Shown here piece by piece: positions 15,347-23,245 of a stretch of 54,677 nt of DNA (position 1 is the first letter of the stretch; every line of letters begins with the position of its first letter). The stretch covers positions 1 through 54,677 of the forward strand of contig JAIPGO010000015.1 of assembly GCA_021736135.1 (NCBI GenBank), given 5' to 3'. The translations under genes and the position numbers were made by a program. The notes beneath the pieces are model-generated. The model was not told the origin of the DNA. It worked only from the letters and a program-made list of their open reading frames with translations, and did no database searches. Origin of the DNA: Candidatus Cloacimonadota bacterium (GTDB taxonomy: Bacteria > Cloacimonadota > Cloacimonadia > Cloacimonadales > TCS61).

Positions 15347-16042
15347 GGCTGATAGGACTCATAAGACCTATAGGACGAATATGCCTTATAGGGAAGAATA
15401 AGCCTGATATACTGAAGAAGGAAGAGATGACTGAATTTTTACCTTCCAAAGGCGGTTATGGGGATTTGTTATCTTATCAGAAAGCATTGATAATTTTCGA
15501 TGCAACATATAAATTCTGTAATCGCTTTCTGGATAAGTATGACCGCACTATTGATCAAATGATACAGGCAGCCCGTTCCGGTAAACAGAATATTGTAGAA
15601 GGTTCCAAGGCAGGGAAGACATCTGCTGAAACGGAACTGAAACTGACTAATGTTGCCCGGGCAAGTATGGAAGAATTATTGGAAGATTATCTTGATTTTC
15701 TACGGGTACGCGGTTTGCGGTTATGGGCAAAAGACTGTAAAGAAGCGAAATATGTTCGTAAATTAGCCTATAAAACTGATGAATCTTATGAGACATACCG
15801 GGAATTTCTGGAAACAAGACCTGCAGAAGTCTGCGCCAATATCATTATATGTCTCGTGCATCAGTGCAATTATCTTCTGGATCAGCAGATCCACAGCTTG
15901 CAGACTGATTTCGTGAAAGAAGGAGGCATTCGCGAGAAAATGTCTAAAGCCAGAAAAAACCACCTGAACAATCCGCCTAAGAAAGATTAATTATTCGTCT
16001 TATTAGTCCTATCTGTCCTATAAGTCCTATTCTTCCCTATTT
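15346..16042. mobile_element. Four-helix-bundle cassette 2 with nonamer repeat borders
   Basis: Left border 15346-15405 and right border 15991-16042 are built of the same 9-base units as cassette 1 (right side: ATTAGTCCT, ATCTGTCCT, ATAAGTCCT). Sub-blocks occur inverted between the borders (GATAGGACT-x-ATAAGAC; ATAGGGAAGAATA) but in swapped order, so this copy is more rearranged than cassette 1. It encloses a single gene. Confidence 0.55.
15427..15990 (+). CDS. Four helix bundle suffix domain protein, copy 2
   Basis: A 187-residue paralogue of the gene at 12564, with the same start context (purine-rich AAGGAAGAG just before ATG) and long identical blocks (Q-A-A-R-S-G-K-Q-N-I-V-E-G-S; S-A-E-T-E-L-K-L-T-N-V-A-R-A-S-M-E-E-L-L-E-D-Y-L-D-F-L-R-V-R; N-I-I-I-C-L-V-H-Q-C-N-Y-L-L). 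Differences lie mainly in the first helix and the basic C-terminal tail. Members of the S23-like four-helix family are small helical, often oligomeric, nucleic-acid-associated proteins found in rRNA intervening sequences and mobile elements. Same strand as copy 1, 2.9 kb away, with the selenium-redox genes between them. No partner enzyme is visible. Confidence 0.85.
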   Translation: MTEFLPSKGGYGDLLSYQKALIIFDATYKFCNRFLDKYDRTIDQMIQAARSGKQNIVEGSKAGKTSAETELKLTNVARASMEELLEDYLDFLRVRGLRLWAKDCKEAKYVRKLAYKTDESYETYREFLETRPAEVCANIIICLVHQCNYLLDQQIHSLQTDFVKEGGIREKMSKARKNHLNNPPKKD

Positions 16043-18097
16043 CAGTAAAATAACCTTCTTCCCCCCAAAATATCCGCCAGCCTGAAACCACACCAGATAA
16101 ACTCCACTCGCCATACCATCTGCCTGCCAGACTACTGAATGTTTACCGGATTCCAGATACTCATCAACCAGCGTCACCACCTTCTGCCCCTTCAAATTAT
16201 AAATACTTATCTCTGTGTTATCTGATCCTTCTGGAACAGAAAAACAGATTGTCGTCTCAGGATTAAATGGATTCGGATAATTCTCAATTATCAATTCCCC
16301 AATATCAATTATTGTCTCTTCATTACTTACCGGATATTCAAGATCACAGATAAACGGAAAGCCATCATTAATATCATCTTCCATGCCCCAGATGTCTTCC
16401 TCGCCATTTACGCTTTCCCCCGCAAAATCCCAGCCAATATCCGTATAGGTACTCATTATGAGCATTTCCGCAGTCGTCAATCCCAGCAGGTCGGTTACCG
16501 TTCCTCCGTCATCAAGCCCAATCCCAACCGATTGCCCGGAGGTTTCCACATTCCAGATGCAGCTTGCGATCTCAAAAACATATCCATAAGCACACCCGAT
16601 GAAACCACCTGTCTGATCATTTCCAGTCACGCTTCCGGTTGCATAAGAACTTACTATCATAGTGGGATCAATTTCAGACCCAACGCTGCCGCATTGACCT
16701 ACCAGACCCCCCGTAATATATTCACCGCTAACACTGCCGGTGGCATAAGTATCAGCTATTTGAGAATTTGTATTACCACCCGAAAGACCGCCGATTAACA
16801 TATTTCCGGCTACATTCCCGGCAGCATAACTTTCAGTTATATAGGAATATGAATTTCGTCCTGATAATCCACCGGTACTCGATTCTCCCACTACATCCGC
16901 ATTTGCCCAGGATTGGATTATTTCGGAATAAAAGCAGCCTCCCACCAGCCCGCCCACGATCATAACGCCATTCACATTACCGGAAGCAGATGCCCCGGTC
17001 AGGCAGGAATGTGAGAAAAATCCTGCCAGGCAGCCCATATAACGAAAGCCATGTATTTCAGCATTTGTAATTCCAAGCTCAGCAATGGCTGCTTCGTAAG
17101 CAAACCCAAAAAGACCTATATTAGATATAAATGGCGTGTTAATATACAGGTTATTCACTAAATGACCATAACCAAGAAAATCTCCCCTCAGGCAAGGAAT
17201 AAAGAAACCCGGGTCATCAATCAGATCCAGGTCAGTGTTTAACCGGTAATCATACTCCGGATTCTGCCCAAAGGCTAAAAGACAGCGAAAATCATCCAGA
17301 TCATTGATCAAATAGCAACCATCTTCCTCAGTCAGATAATCGTTGATATCCAGAGACATTTCGTTTTCCATCCAGGCAGTGAACATATCGTCAGTTAAAG
17401 CTCCCATTGAGATTAAATGCTGACCATTAATCAGAGATGTTTCGTAATTATAATAACTATTAACGACGTGTATTATGTTCTCGCCAGTGAGTCCACCCAC
17501 TTCAATTTCTCCTTCCACGCTGGCTGCGGCATAGCAATTTGTAATGGGTAATGTTGTGAGATTCCTGCCTGCCAGACCTCCCACACTTTCTTCTCCAGTG
17601 ACTATACCTGTAACATAAGCATCAGTTATCAGGCTGTTAGCATAAATGCTTCCTGCCAGTCCACCTACGTAACACCCGCCTGATATATCAACATTAGTTA
17701 ATCCCAGGTTCCTGATCACTGCTCCTATTGTAAAACCAAACAATCCCACATAATTGTCTATTGGTCTGTTGATAAATAGTCCATCAATAATAAAGTGGTC
17801 ACCATTGTAATATCCCTGAAAGGGATGCTCGTAGGTTTGAATACTGAAATACCCGATCGGATCAAATCCTGCTCCATCATTCCAGTTTTGCGTATCACTG
17901 GCATCAATATCTGCAGTTTGCAGAAAGTAATATGTGCTGTCCCAGACCGCTTCATTAGTGCTGATCCATAAGAGATTATCCAGAATTGCCACCAGATACG
18001 GGTCATCTTCCGTACCGCTACCCTCTGGAGGAACGCCATCAGCCACCAGGCTGACCATCATCATCAGTATCATCCCCAAAAAGTAAAACTTACCCAT
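16037..18097 (-). CDS. GLUG-repeat surface protein with FlgD-like C-terminal sorting domain
   Basis: A 686-residue secreted protein. I prefer the ATG read from 18097 (GAGGAG eight bases upstream, then a signal peptide M-G-K-F-Y-F-L-G-M-I-L); the in-frame ATG at 18115 falls inside a nonamer repeat. After a GLUG-type opening (G-S-G-T-E-D-D-P-Y) there are two blocks of GLUG repeats, about 20 residues each, with V-G-G-L-A-G / I-G-G-L-S-G cores at roughly 110-220 and 310-520; such repeats form beta-solenoids of extracellular adhesins. The final 85 residues (Y-P-N-P-F-N-P-E-T ... S-I-Y-N-L-K-G-Q-K-V ... V-W-Q-A-D-G-M-A-S-G-V-Y) are the FlgD-like / type IX-type sorting module, so it is probably attached to the cell surface. 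Downstream of cassette 2, on the opposite strand. Confidence 0.85.
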   Translation of the reverse strand: MGKFYFLGMILMMMVSLVADGVPPEGSGTEDDPYLVAILDNLLWISTNEAVWDSTYYFLQTADIDASDTQNWNDGAGFDPIGYFSIQTYEHPFQGYYNGDHFIIDGLFINRPIDNYVGLFGFTIGAVIRNLGLTNVDISGGCYVGGLAGSIYANSLITDAYVTGIVTGEESVGGLAGRNLTTLPITNCYAAASVEGEIEVGGLTGENIIHVVNSYYNYETSLINGQHLISMGALTDDMFTAWMENEMSLDINDYLTEEDGCYLINDLDDFRCLLAFGQNPEYDYRLNTDLDLIDDPGFFIPCLRGDFLGYGHLVNNLYINTPFISNIGLFGFAYEAAIAELGITNAEIHGFRYMGCLAGFFSHSCLTGASASGNVNGVMIVGGLVGGCFYSEIIQSWANADVVGESSTGGLSGRNSYSYITESYAAGNVAGNMLIGGLSGGNTNSQIADTYATGSVSGEYITGGLVGQCGSVGSEIDPTMIVSSYATGSVTGNDQTGGFIGCAYGYVFEIASCIWNVETSGQSVGIGLDDGGTVTDLLGLTTAEMLIMSTYTDIGWDFAGESVNGEEDIWGMEDDINDGFPFICDLEYPVSNEETIIDIGELIIENYPNPFNPETTICFSVPEGSDNTEISIYNLKGQKVVTLVDEYLESGKHSVVWQADGMASGVYLVWFQAGGYFGGKKVILLK

Positions 18098-18115
18098 AAA
18101 TATTCTCCTCTTCAT

Positions 18116-18145
18116 ATTAGTCCTATCAGTCCTATAAGGTTTATT
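18116..18145. repeat. Solo nonamer repeat block
   Basis: Three to four 9-base units (ATTAGTCCT, ATCAGTCCT, ATAAGGTTT) of the type that borders the four-helix cassettes, here without a cassette. It lies between the GLUG protein start and the RDD protein stop and overlaps the possible longer start of the former. Confidence 0.6.
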
Positions 18146-18151
18146 CTTCTC

Positions 18152-19999
18152 CTAAAACCTCACGGTCACCTTTCTCGTTCCCTCATTATCTTCCTGCAGC
18201 GGTCCTTCATAATAGATAGTTCCTGCCTCCTCATCATACATAAATGCTTCTCCGGTATAGGGATTAAAATACTTGTCCTCCTGCTCAACCAGAAAATCGC
18301 TGATATCCTCCTCGGCAATCTCTTCGGTCCTTAGCAGAGATTTCATTTTCAGCAGCCGCAGTTTTCCGTTAATATCGAAGGTTTTAAGCAGGTAACGGCT
18401 GTAAACATCCTGTTCAGATAGTATGAGCACCGTTCCGAAGGGATCCAGCAGAAAACTGAGAGTACCAGCCTGGGCGGGTTCCCCGCTGGTAGTCTCCATC
18501 AGGTACTGCTGCGCATTAATTCTGGAACTCCTGCTCAATGCTGCCAGATTACGGTAACGCCAATTAAGATAATGACATGGTTTAAATATTCCATAACTGC
18601 GGCTGGCATTAATAAGTCGTGGATTCAGTCGCAGCGGGTTTTCCAGAAAAGTTGGAATCCTGCCGGCAAAAAAGGGCAGAATGTTTCCCGCAGTATAGAG
18701 AAATTCATATTCTGTGGTTTTTTCAAAACTCCGCTGTTCCGGTGTCATCTCACTCAGCTCCAGCAGCGAATAATGCAGAATCCTGTCGGGCAGAGCATCA
18801 ATTTCCAGCAGACGGTCATACATGGAAAGGTCGCGCTGGATCATAATAGTCACACCCAGTTTATTGATCAGAAACCCGATTTTCGGGTACAGATCATTCC
18901 AGCGCTGATAATCGGCTTCCAGACGTGAAAGCGCTTCTTCAGTATCGCCTTCCAGATAGTCAAGTCCAATATTGAGCAGGTATAGTGCCTGATACATGAT
19001 CACATTAACTATATAAGGAGAATTAGTCTGGGGATGCGCCGGCAGAGTATTCTTATATTCCGGCTGCGTGCCCAGTGCTTCATAGCGTTCCTGCAGATAA
19101 TCATATTCATCATAAGCATTGCGCAGTTCGTTATAGAACATGATCAGCGATTGTGTAGTATGATCACCTAAAAATATACTGAGCACCAGGTCATTGATCT
19201 CTTCGGCAAATAATGAGTCCGGGCTGAGCAAAGGTTCTCCCTCTACAAACATATTCGTTTTCTGTTCCAGCAGTGCCGCAACGCAATCCTGTCTTTTCTG
19301 GTATCCGACAGTAAAGGCGTTTTCATCCTTACCGGCAGCAAAACCCAGCAGGTAATAAAAAGCATTATCAGAAGGCTTCGCCGAATCGGCATAATTTTCC
19401 TGCAGCCAGCTTTTTGCTTCCGGCTCTAATCTTTCATCATAAAGAAAAGCTATTTTGATAAGCACCAGTGCCAGCATCGTGATTATAATAAGCACTTTTC
19501 CTGTTTTCCAGTAGCGGTGATCACGTTCCGAAGACTTCACCGGAAATAATTCCGCAATTTGCTCCTCTGTCTCTGCCTGCATTTCACGTTTTACTACCAC
19601 CGTTCCGCAGATCTTGTCATGCCAGGTCTGTTTCCGGCTGTCCCATAATGACCATAATAATCCGATTAAAAGCCCGGCATGCGAGACCACGTCAGTAATA
19701 AAGCGTAAAAATAAAAAAACCATAGTGCTGCGTTTACCGGTTCTGGCATTTACCACCTGCAGACCCAGCAGCAGTTGACCAGGCGTACCACCCAGCAGTT
19801 TCCAGAAAACCGTATGCCACACGAAAAGCACACCCATCACAATGATAAAAACTGGTAACACCTTTATCAGCAGCAACTCAGGATAGTTCGCAGTGATCCA
19901 GAGATACAAAGGATAATACAAAATAACCGTAAGAATTAAAGTATCAAGCACATAAGCTGCCAGCCTCCGGCCATGACCAGCCAGTGAATATTTATACAT
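18152..19999 (-). CDS. RDD-family membrane protein with large C-terminal domain
   Basis: A 615-residue protein. The RDD domain (about 1-145) shows G-R-R-L-A-A-Y-V-L-D-T, membrane helices near 13-33, 43-65 and 95-115, and the second signature G-G-T-P-G-Q-L-L-L-G-L-Q-V-V, ending T-W-H-D-K-I-C-G-T-V-V-V. RDD proteins are thought to act in ion or small-molecule transport or membrane sensing. A fourth helix at about 168-188 leads to a roughly 420-residue soluble region, probably helical and exported (Y-L-L-G-F-A-A-G-K-D-E-N ... Y-L-E-G-D-T-E-E-A-L-S-R-L-E), with no family I recognise; TPR-like spacing occurs near 350-400. RDD proteins are usually 130-300 residues, so this is an unusual extension. 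GGCGG precedes the ATG. Confidence 0.75.
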   Translation of the reverse strand: MYKYSLAGHGRRLAAYVLDTLILTVILYYPLYLWITANYPELLLIKVLPVFIIVMGVLFVWHTVFWKLLGGTPGQLLLGLQVVNARTGKRSTMVFLFLRFITDVVSHAGLLIGLLWSLWDSRKQTWHDKICGTVVVKREMQAETEEQIAELFPVKSSERDHRYWKTGKVLIIITMLALVLIKIAFLYDERLEPEAKSWLQENYADSAKPSDNAFYYLLGFAAGKDENAFTVGYQKRQDCVAALLEQKTNMFVEGEPLLSPDSLFAEEINDLVLSIFLGDHTTQSLIMFYNELRNAYDEYDYLQERYEALGTQPEYKNTLPAHPQTNSPYIVNVIMYQALYLLNIGLDYLEGDTEEALSRLEADYQRWNDLYPKIGFLINKLGVTIMIQRDLSMYDRLLEIDALPDRILHYSLLELSEMTPEQRSFEKTTEYEFLYTAGNILPFFAGRIPTFLENPLRLNPRLINASRSYGIFKPCHYLNWRYRNLAALSRSSRINAQQYLMETTSGEPAQAGTLSFLLDPFGTVLILSEQDVYSRYLLKTFDINGKLRLLKMKSLLRTEEIAEEDISDFLVEQEDKYFNPYTGEAFMYDEEAGTIYYEGPLQEDNEGTRKVTVRF

Positions 20000-20027
20000 A
20001 ATTACCGCCCATAAAAAGATTTTTTCA

Positions 20028-20056
20028 TTTATTTAATATCATCTGCAAAATGTCAA
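20028..20056 (-). promoter_or_regulatory. Possible promoter of the RDD gene
   Basis: On the minus strand, TTGACA (20056-20051) followed after about 17 bases by an AT-rich AATAAA-like box, 30-50 bases before the RDD start codon. Confidence 0.4.
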
Positions 20057-20125
20057 TGAATCATGTTATTTAAATTCTCATCCCCCCGAAATTTAATAAA
20101 AATATCAATTCCGGTTGAGTTTCTT

Positions 20126-20322
20126 TTCCCTGAAAGGGATAAATTTGTATAGCGTATGGTTGGATCGGTACTCCGAGACTACCTTATGAATAATGCATCC
20201 CCCCCCTCCCCATCGGCGCGCAGCGCCGATGGGGAGGGGGGGGATGGGGGCGTTTCATTTTTTACATAAGGTAGCACCTGCGGTGCAACCTTACGCTATA
20301 CAAATATATCCCGTACCGGGAA
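20126..20322. repeat. Nested palindrome with C/G-tract hairpin, copy B
   Basis: Outer arms 20126-20163 and 20286-20322 are inverted copies sharing ATTTGTATAGCGTA; next pair ACCTTATG / CATAAGGT (20180-20187 / 20266-20273); centre a perfect 21-bp hairpin 20199-20219 / 20223-20243 with C8-T-C4 on one arm and loop GCA. Each foot ends in its own small hairpin (CCCTGAAAGGG; CCCGTACCGGG). Same architecture as 2515-2640. No ORF. Confidence 0.75.
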
Positions 20323-20649
20323 TTTTAAGAGATAAATCCTGAATAATAAAACCAGGGAATGACAGATAGTATCAATACTATTAACTTAGATCATAAGATG
20401 AGAAAATCATAACCTTTACCGGTAAATCAGCGATTGTAATCACGTAAAATATGCCTTAATAGGTGAATATAACCGGCAAAATAGGGATAAAAATACTTTA
20501 TACCCGGGAAATAAAGTGGAATCCTCGCCGCAACATTAAAAGCGCTTCCTTTCTGAATACTTATCCTTAGGCTGCTGTCAGCCGCATCACAAAGGAAAAC
20601 TATTTTGATTTCCTGTTAAATGAAAATGATTAGACTGTTTTCTCTATCT

Positions 20650-20695
20650 AACCAAGACCTTGCGGATGGTCTTGCACCTCCGCAAGGTCTTGGTT
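20650..20695. repeat. 17-bp perfect hairpin
   Basis: AACCAAGACCTTGCGGA (20650-20666) pairs perfectly with 20679-20695; the 12-base loop repeats part of the stem (GGTCTTGCACC). It lies in the non-coding 20.0-21.2 kb region. No T-run follows, so it is not a typical terminator. Confidence 0.65.
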
Positions 20696-20736
20696 TTGGC
20701 GGTTATTAGGCAATAAGGAGCCAATAAGGAAGTACT

Positions 20737-20822
20737 AAGGAGGTACTAAGGAGTGACAACAAGGCACAATCTAACATTATTCTGTTAGATTGTGCCTTGT
20801 TGTCACTCCTTAGTACCTCCTT
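20737..20822. repeat. 40-bp perfect inverted repeat
   Basis: 20737-20776 and 20783-20822 are perfect inverted copies around loop TTATTC. The arms contain direct repeats of an 11-base unit (TAAGGAGGTAC and variants), and the left flank holds further imperfect copies of the unit (from about 20715). No ORF and no T-run. In RNA it would form an RNase III-like duplex; in DNA, a cruciform. Confidence 0.8.
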
Positions 20823-21074
20823 GATGCCTCCTATTACCAACCTGTTACACATTGAGTAGTTTCATTTTGCCAGTATAATGTCAAGATGGTTAATGCTTTA
20901 GCGTTGTTTTGAGAGTTGTCTGGAATAATCTGGTGGGGGATGTTGTTAAGGAAAATCTGGCAATCGGAGGGGAATAAATTATGTTATATATATTATAGAT
21001 TGAGAAACTAAGGAAATTAGTTTGACGTGAAAAGGTGCATAAGAAGAAATAAACCCATATTGTGCAGCAGGATT

Positions 21075-21230
21075 TCACAAATAGCGGGAAGTTTCTGGCA
21101 CAGAAAAAGACAGAAAATGATAATAAATATTAAATAATATTCACTGATCATTTTCTATCTTCTCTGCACCCAGAACCTTACCACTCTTTGCAAAAGCCTG
21201 CTACACAAAATGGGTTAAAATAATAAAAAC
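21075..21230. ncRNA. Putative structured RNA, copy 1 (covarying stem)
   Basis: A conserved block of about 155 bases shared with 54128-54282: same first 27 bases apart from one change, same AGAACCTTA-x-CACTCTTTG middle and same ACAAAATGGGTTAAAAT end. Between them the inner stem differs in sequence but keeps pairing: AGAAAATGAT / ATCATTTTCT (21112-21121 / 21147-21156) here, GAAAGTTAT / ATAACTTTC in the other copy. The outer stem is TTCTGG / CCAGAA (21093-21098 / 21170-21175). It lies just upstream of the TPR gene; it could be an sRNA, a leader or a mobile element. The strand is assumed to be plus only from the downstream gene. Confidence 0.55.
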
Positions 21231-21242
21231 ACGGGAGTGATG

Positions 21243-21896
21243 ATGAAAAGAAGTGTTATAATATTACTGGCAGCGCTGCTTTTGAGTATCAGTCTTTGGG
21301 GTGAAGGCGAAGAGAGCAGCGATTACGCGAAATTTCAGGCATATATGGCAGAACCGAGTGGAGAAAGTTTTCAGGAGGCTAATGCATATTATCTGGGATT
21401 TCAGGATGATATGAGCGGGATATTGCAGATGTATCTGCATTGGGAAGAGCTGAACCGGTTAATTGCTGGTTTTGCTGCGAGAAGCGACAGTCTGGATCTG
21501 GGGACGAGTTTTCAATATGCGAACCTGCTACTGGCAATCGGCAGGTATGAGGAAGCGATCCCCATATATGATAGATTAAACGTGGAATCCCCGCAATGGT
21601 CTTGCCCTTATCGTCATAAGGGAGAGGCATATCTGAAACTGGATAAATTGAGTGAAGCGGAAGCATCGTTGTTGAAATCAATAGAAGTGCGCCAGGACCA
21701 TTATGATGCTTATGTGATGCTGGCGGAAGTATATAATGCCCAGGGCAGATATGAAGAAGCATTGAAGACTCTGGAAGAAAGTTTTAAATATAAAGGTGAC
21801 CATGGGGAAGGATCGGAAGTCACAGAAGAAGAAAATCTGGAAGGAACGGTGGAGAAGCTGCATCAGGAGCTGCTGGAAAAGACGGGGAGAAATTAA
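21243..21896 (+). CDS. Exported TPR protein
   Basis: A 217-residue protein with signal peptide (M-K-R-S-V-I-I-L-L-A-A-L-L-L-S). Start: three start codons occur in a row (GTG 21237, ATG 21240, ATG 21243), and GGGAG at 21233-21237 favours the last. At least two TPRs are clear: about 90-125 (S-F-Q-Y-A-N-L-L-L-A-I-G-R-Y-E-E-A-I-P-I-Y) and 128-185 (P-Y-R-H-K-G-E-A-Y-L-K-L-D-K-L-S-E-A-E-A-S-L; A-Y-V-M-L-A-E-V-Y-N-A-Q-G-R-Y-E-E-A-L-K-T-L). TPRs mediate protein-protein contact. It overlaps the metal permease gene by one base, so it is likely its periplasmic partner. The charged C-terminus may be cytosol-independent linker. Confidence 0.8.
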   Translation: MKRSVIILLAALLLSISLWGEGEESSDYAKFQAYMAEPSGESFQEANAYYLGFQDDMSGILQMYLHWEELNRLIAGFAARSDSLDLGTSFQYANLLLAIGRYEEAIPIYDRLNVESPQWSCPYRHKGEAYLKLDKLSEAEASLLKSIEVRQDHYDAYVMLAEVYNAQGRYEEALKTLEESFKYKGDHGEGSEVTEEENLEGTVEKLHQELLEKTGRN

Positions 21897-23245
21897 TGGT
21901 TTCATTATTGAAGGCAATCTATCAGATGTATCTGGAGATTGCACCTTATCTTTTTATCGGACTGACTTTTGCGGGATTGATGCATATTCTTCTTAAAGGT
22001 GATTTCATTTATAAGCAACTGGGAAAGAAGAATTTCTGGTCGATCTTGAAAGCAGCGCTATTTGGTGTGCCCCTGCCATTATGTTCCTGCGGAGTTATCC
22101 CAACTGCCATGCATCTGCGCCGGAAAGGAGCGAGTAAAGGGGCGACAATTTCGTTTTTGACATCTACACCTCAGACGGGGATAGACAGCATCATTCCCAC
22201 AATAGGCATGCTGGGCTGGTTCATGGGTATCTACCGTCCGCTAACGGCACTGATCATGGGCATTATCACCGGTGCTGCCACTAATAATATCAAAGAAGAA
22301 GAGAAGCTGGATAAGATTAAAGAGTGCGCCAGCGGCTGCTGCATAAAGTGCGAGTGCAATGATCCGGCGTGTCCGCATCCTTCGCATCCCTGGAACCGTC
22401 CGGTTGTAAAGGTAAAAGAGCATGGGCATAACCATGACCATGGACATGCTCCCAAGGGTAAAGGCTGGTTAAGCAGTTTTATCAGTTATGCTTATGGTGA
22501 CTTTATTGATGACATTTCCACGCAGTTGACGGTGGGCATAATTATTGCCGGACTGATCACGTGGCTGATACCGGAAGGTTTTTTCCTCAAGTATGGGGGA
22601 GACGGATTTCTGGGCATGCTATTTATGATCGTGGTGGGATTACCGATGTATGTTTGCGCCACGGGTTCGATACCAATTGCGGTGAGCCTGATGATGAAAG
22701 GTATTTCGCCGGGAGCGGCTTTCGTTTTTCTGGTGGTGGGACCGGCTACTAATGCTGCCTCGCTGACGGTTATAGCTGGGAGTCTTGGTAAAAAGATAAC
22801 CATAGTGTATGTAAGCGTACTGACAGCCTGTGCACTGGGCTTTGGTTATTTATTGAATTTTCTGAAACCGCATCTGGTGGAAGAGATACGAATGAATCAT
22901 GGGCAGCATGAAATGGGAAGATCAATAATACTTGATGTAATAACGGTACTTTTCACAGTTGTCCTGCTGCTTTCCTTTTGGCGGAAATACCGTCCTCGAC
23001 GAAAAGTGGCTATCAAAGAGATCAAGACGGGAGATTTGATGAGAAGATTTATTGTTAATATGCACTGTAATCACTGCGTGAAAGCGGTGAAATCGGCATT
23101 GGAAGAGCTTCCGGGTGTAGAAAATCTGAAAGTGGAACTGGAAGGCAATCTGGTGGAATTGACGGGAGCCGTGACGGATGAAAGCGTGATCACGACAATA
23201 AAAAACCTGGGCTACGAGATAGAAAAAACGGGAGAAAATAAATGA
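21896..23245 (+). CDS. SO_0444-type Cu/Zn efflux permease with C-terminal HMA domain
   Basis: A 449-residue inner-membrane permease of the DUF318 / YraQ class. The first half contains F-G-V-P-L-P-L-C-S-C-G-V-I-P (Cys63, Cys65) and T-S-T-P-Q-T-G; the second half mirrors it with V-G-L-P-M-Y-V-C-A-T-G-S-I-P (Cys254) and V-G-P-A-T-N-A, the inverted-repeat permease topology of this family. The cytosolic loop at 144-185 is rich in metal ligands (G-C-C-I-K-C-E-C ... H-G-H-N-H-D-H-G-H). Residues about 383-449 form a heavy-metal-associated domain with M-H-C-N-H-C (Cys391, Cys394). The likely role is export of copper or zinc delivered to the HMA domain. Operon with the TPR gene (TAATG overlap) and DUF302 gene (ATGA overlap). 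Confidence 0.9.
   Translation: MVSLLKAIYQMYLEIAPYLFIGLTFAGLMHILLKGDFIYKQLGKKNFWSILKAALFGVPLPLCSCGVIPTAMHLRRKGASKGATISFLTSTPQTGIDSIIPTIGMLGWFMGIYRPLTALIMGIITGAATNNIKEEEKLDKIKECASGCCIKCECNDPACPHPSHPWNRPVVKVKEHGHNHDHGHAPKGKGWLSSFISYAYGDFIDDISTQLTVGIIIAGLITWLIPEGFFLKYGGDGFLGMLFMIVVGLPMYVCATGSIPIAVSLMMKGISPGAAFVFLVVGPATNAASLTVIAGSLGKKITIVYVSVLTACALGFGYLLNFLKPHLVEEIRMNHGQHEMGRSIILDVITVLFTVVLLLSFWRKYRPRRKVAIKEIKTGDLMRRFIVNMHCNHCVKAVKSALEELPGVENLKVELEGNLVELTGAVTDESVITTIKNLGYEIEKTGENK

Noticed and set aside
12510-16042. Diversity-generating retroelement or 23S rRNA intervening sequence
   Set aside because: The four-helix proteins are related to Avd and IVS proteins, but there is no reverse transcriptase, template/variable repeat or rRNA here.
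20890-21078. 62-codon leftward ORF
   Set aside because: Low-complexity translation in an AT-rich non-coding stretch partly overlapping the structured-RNA copy.
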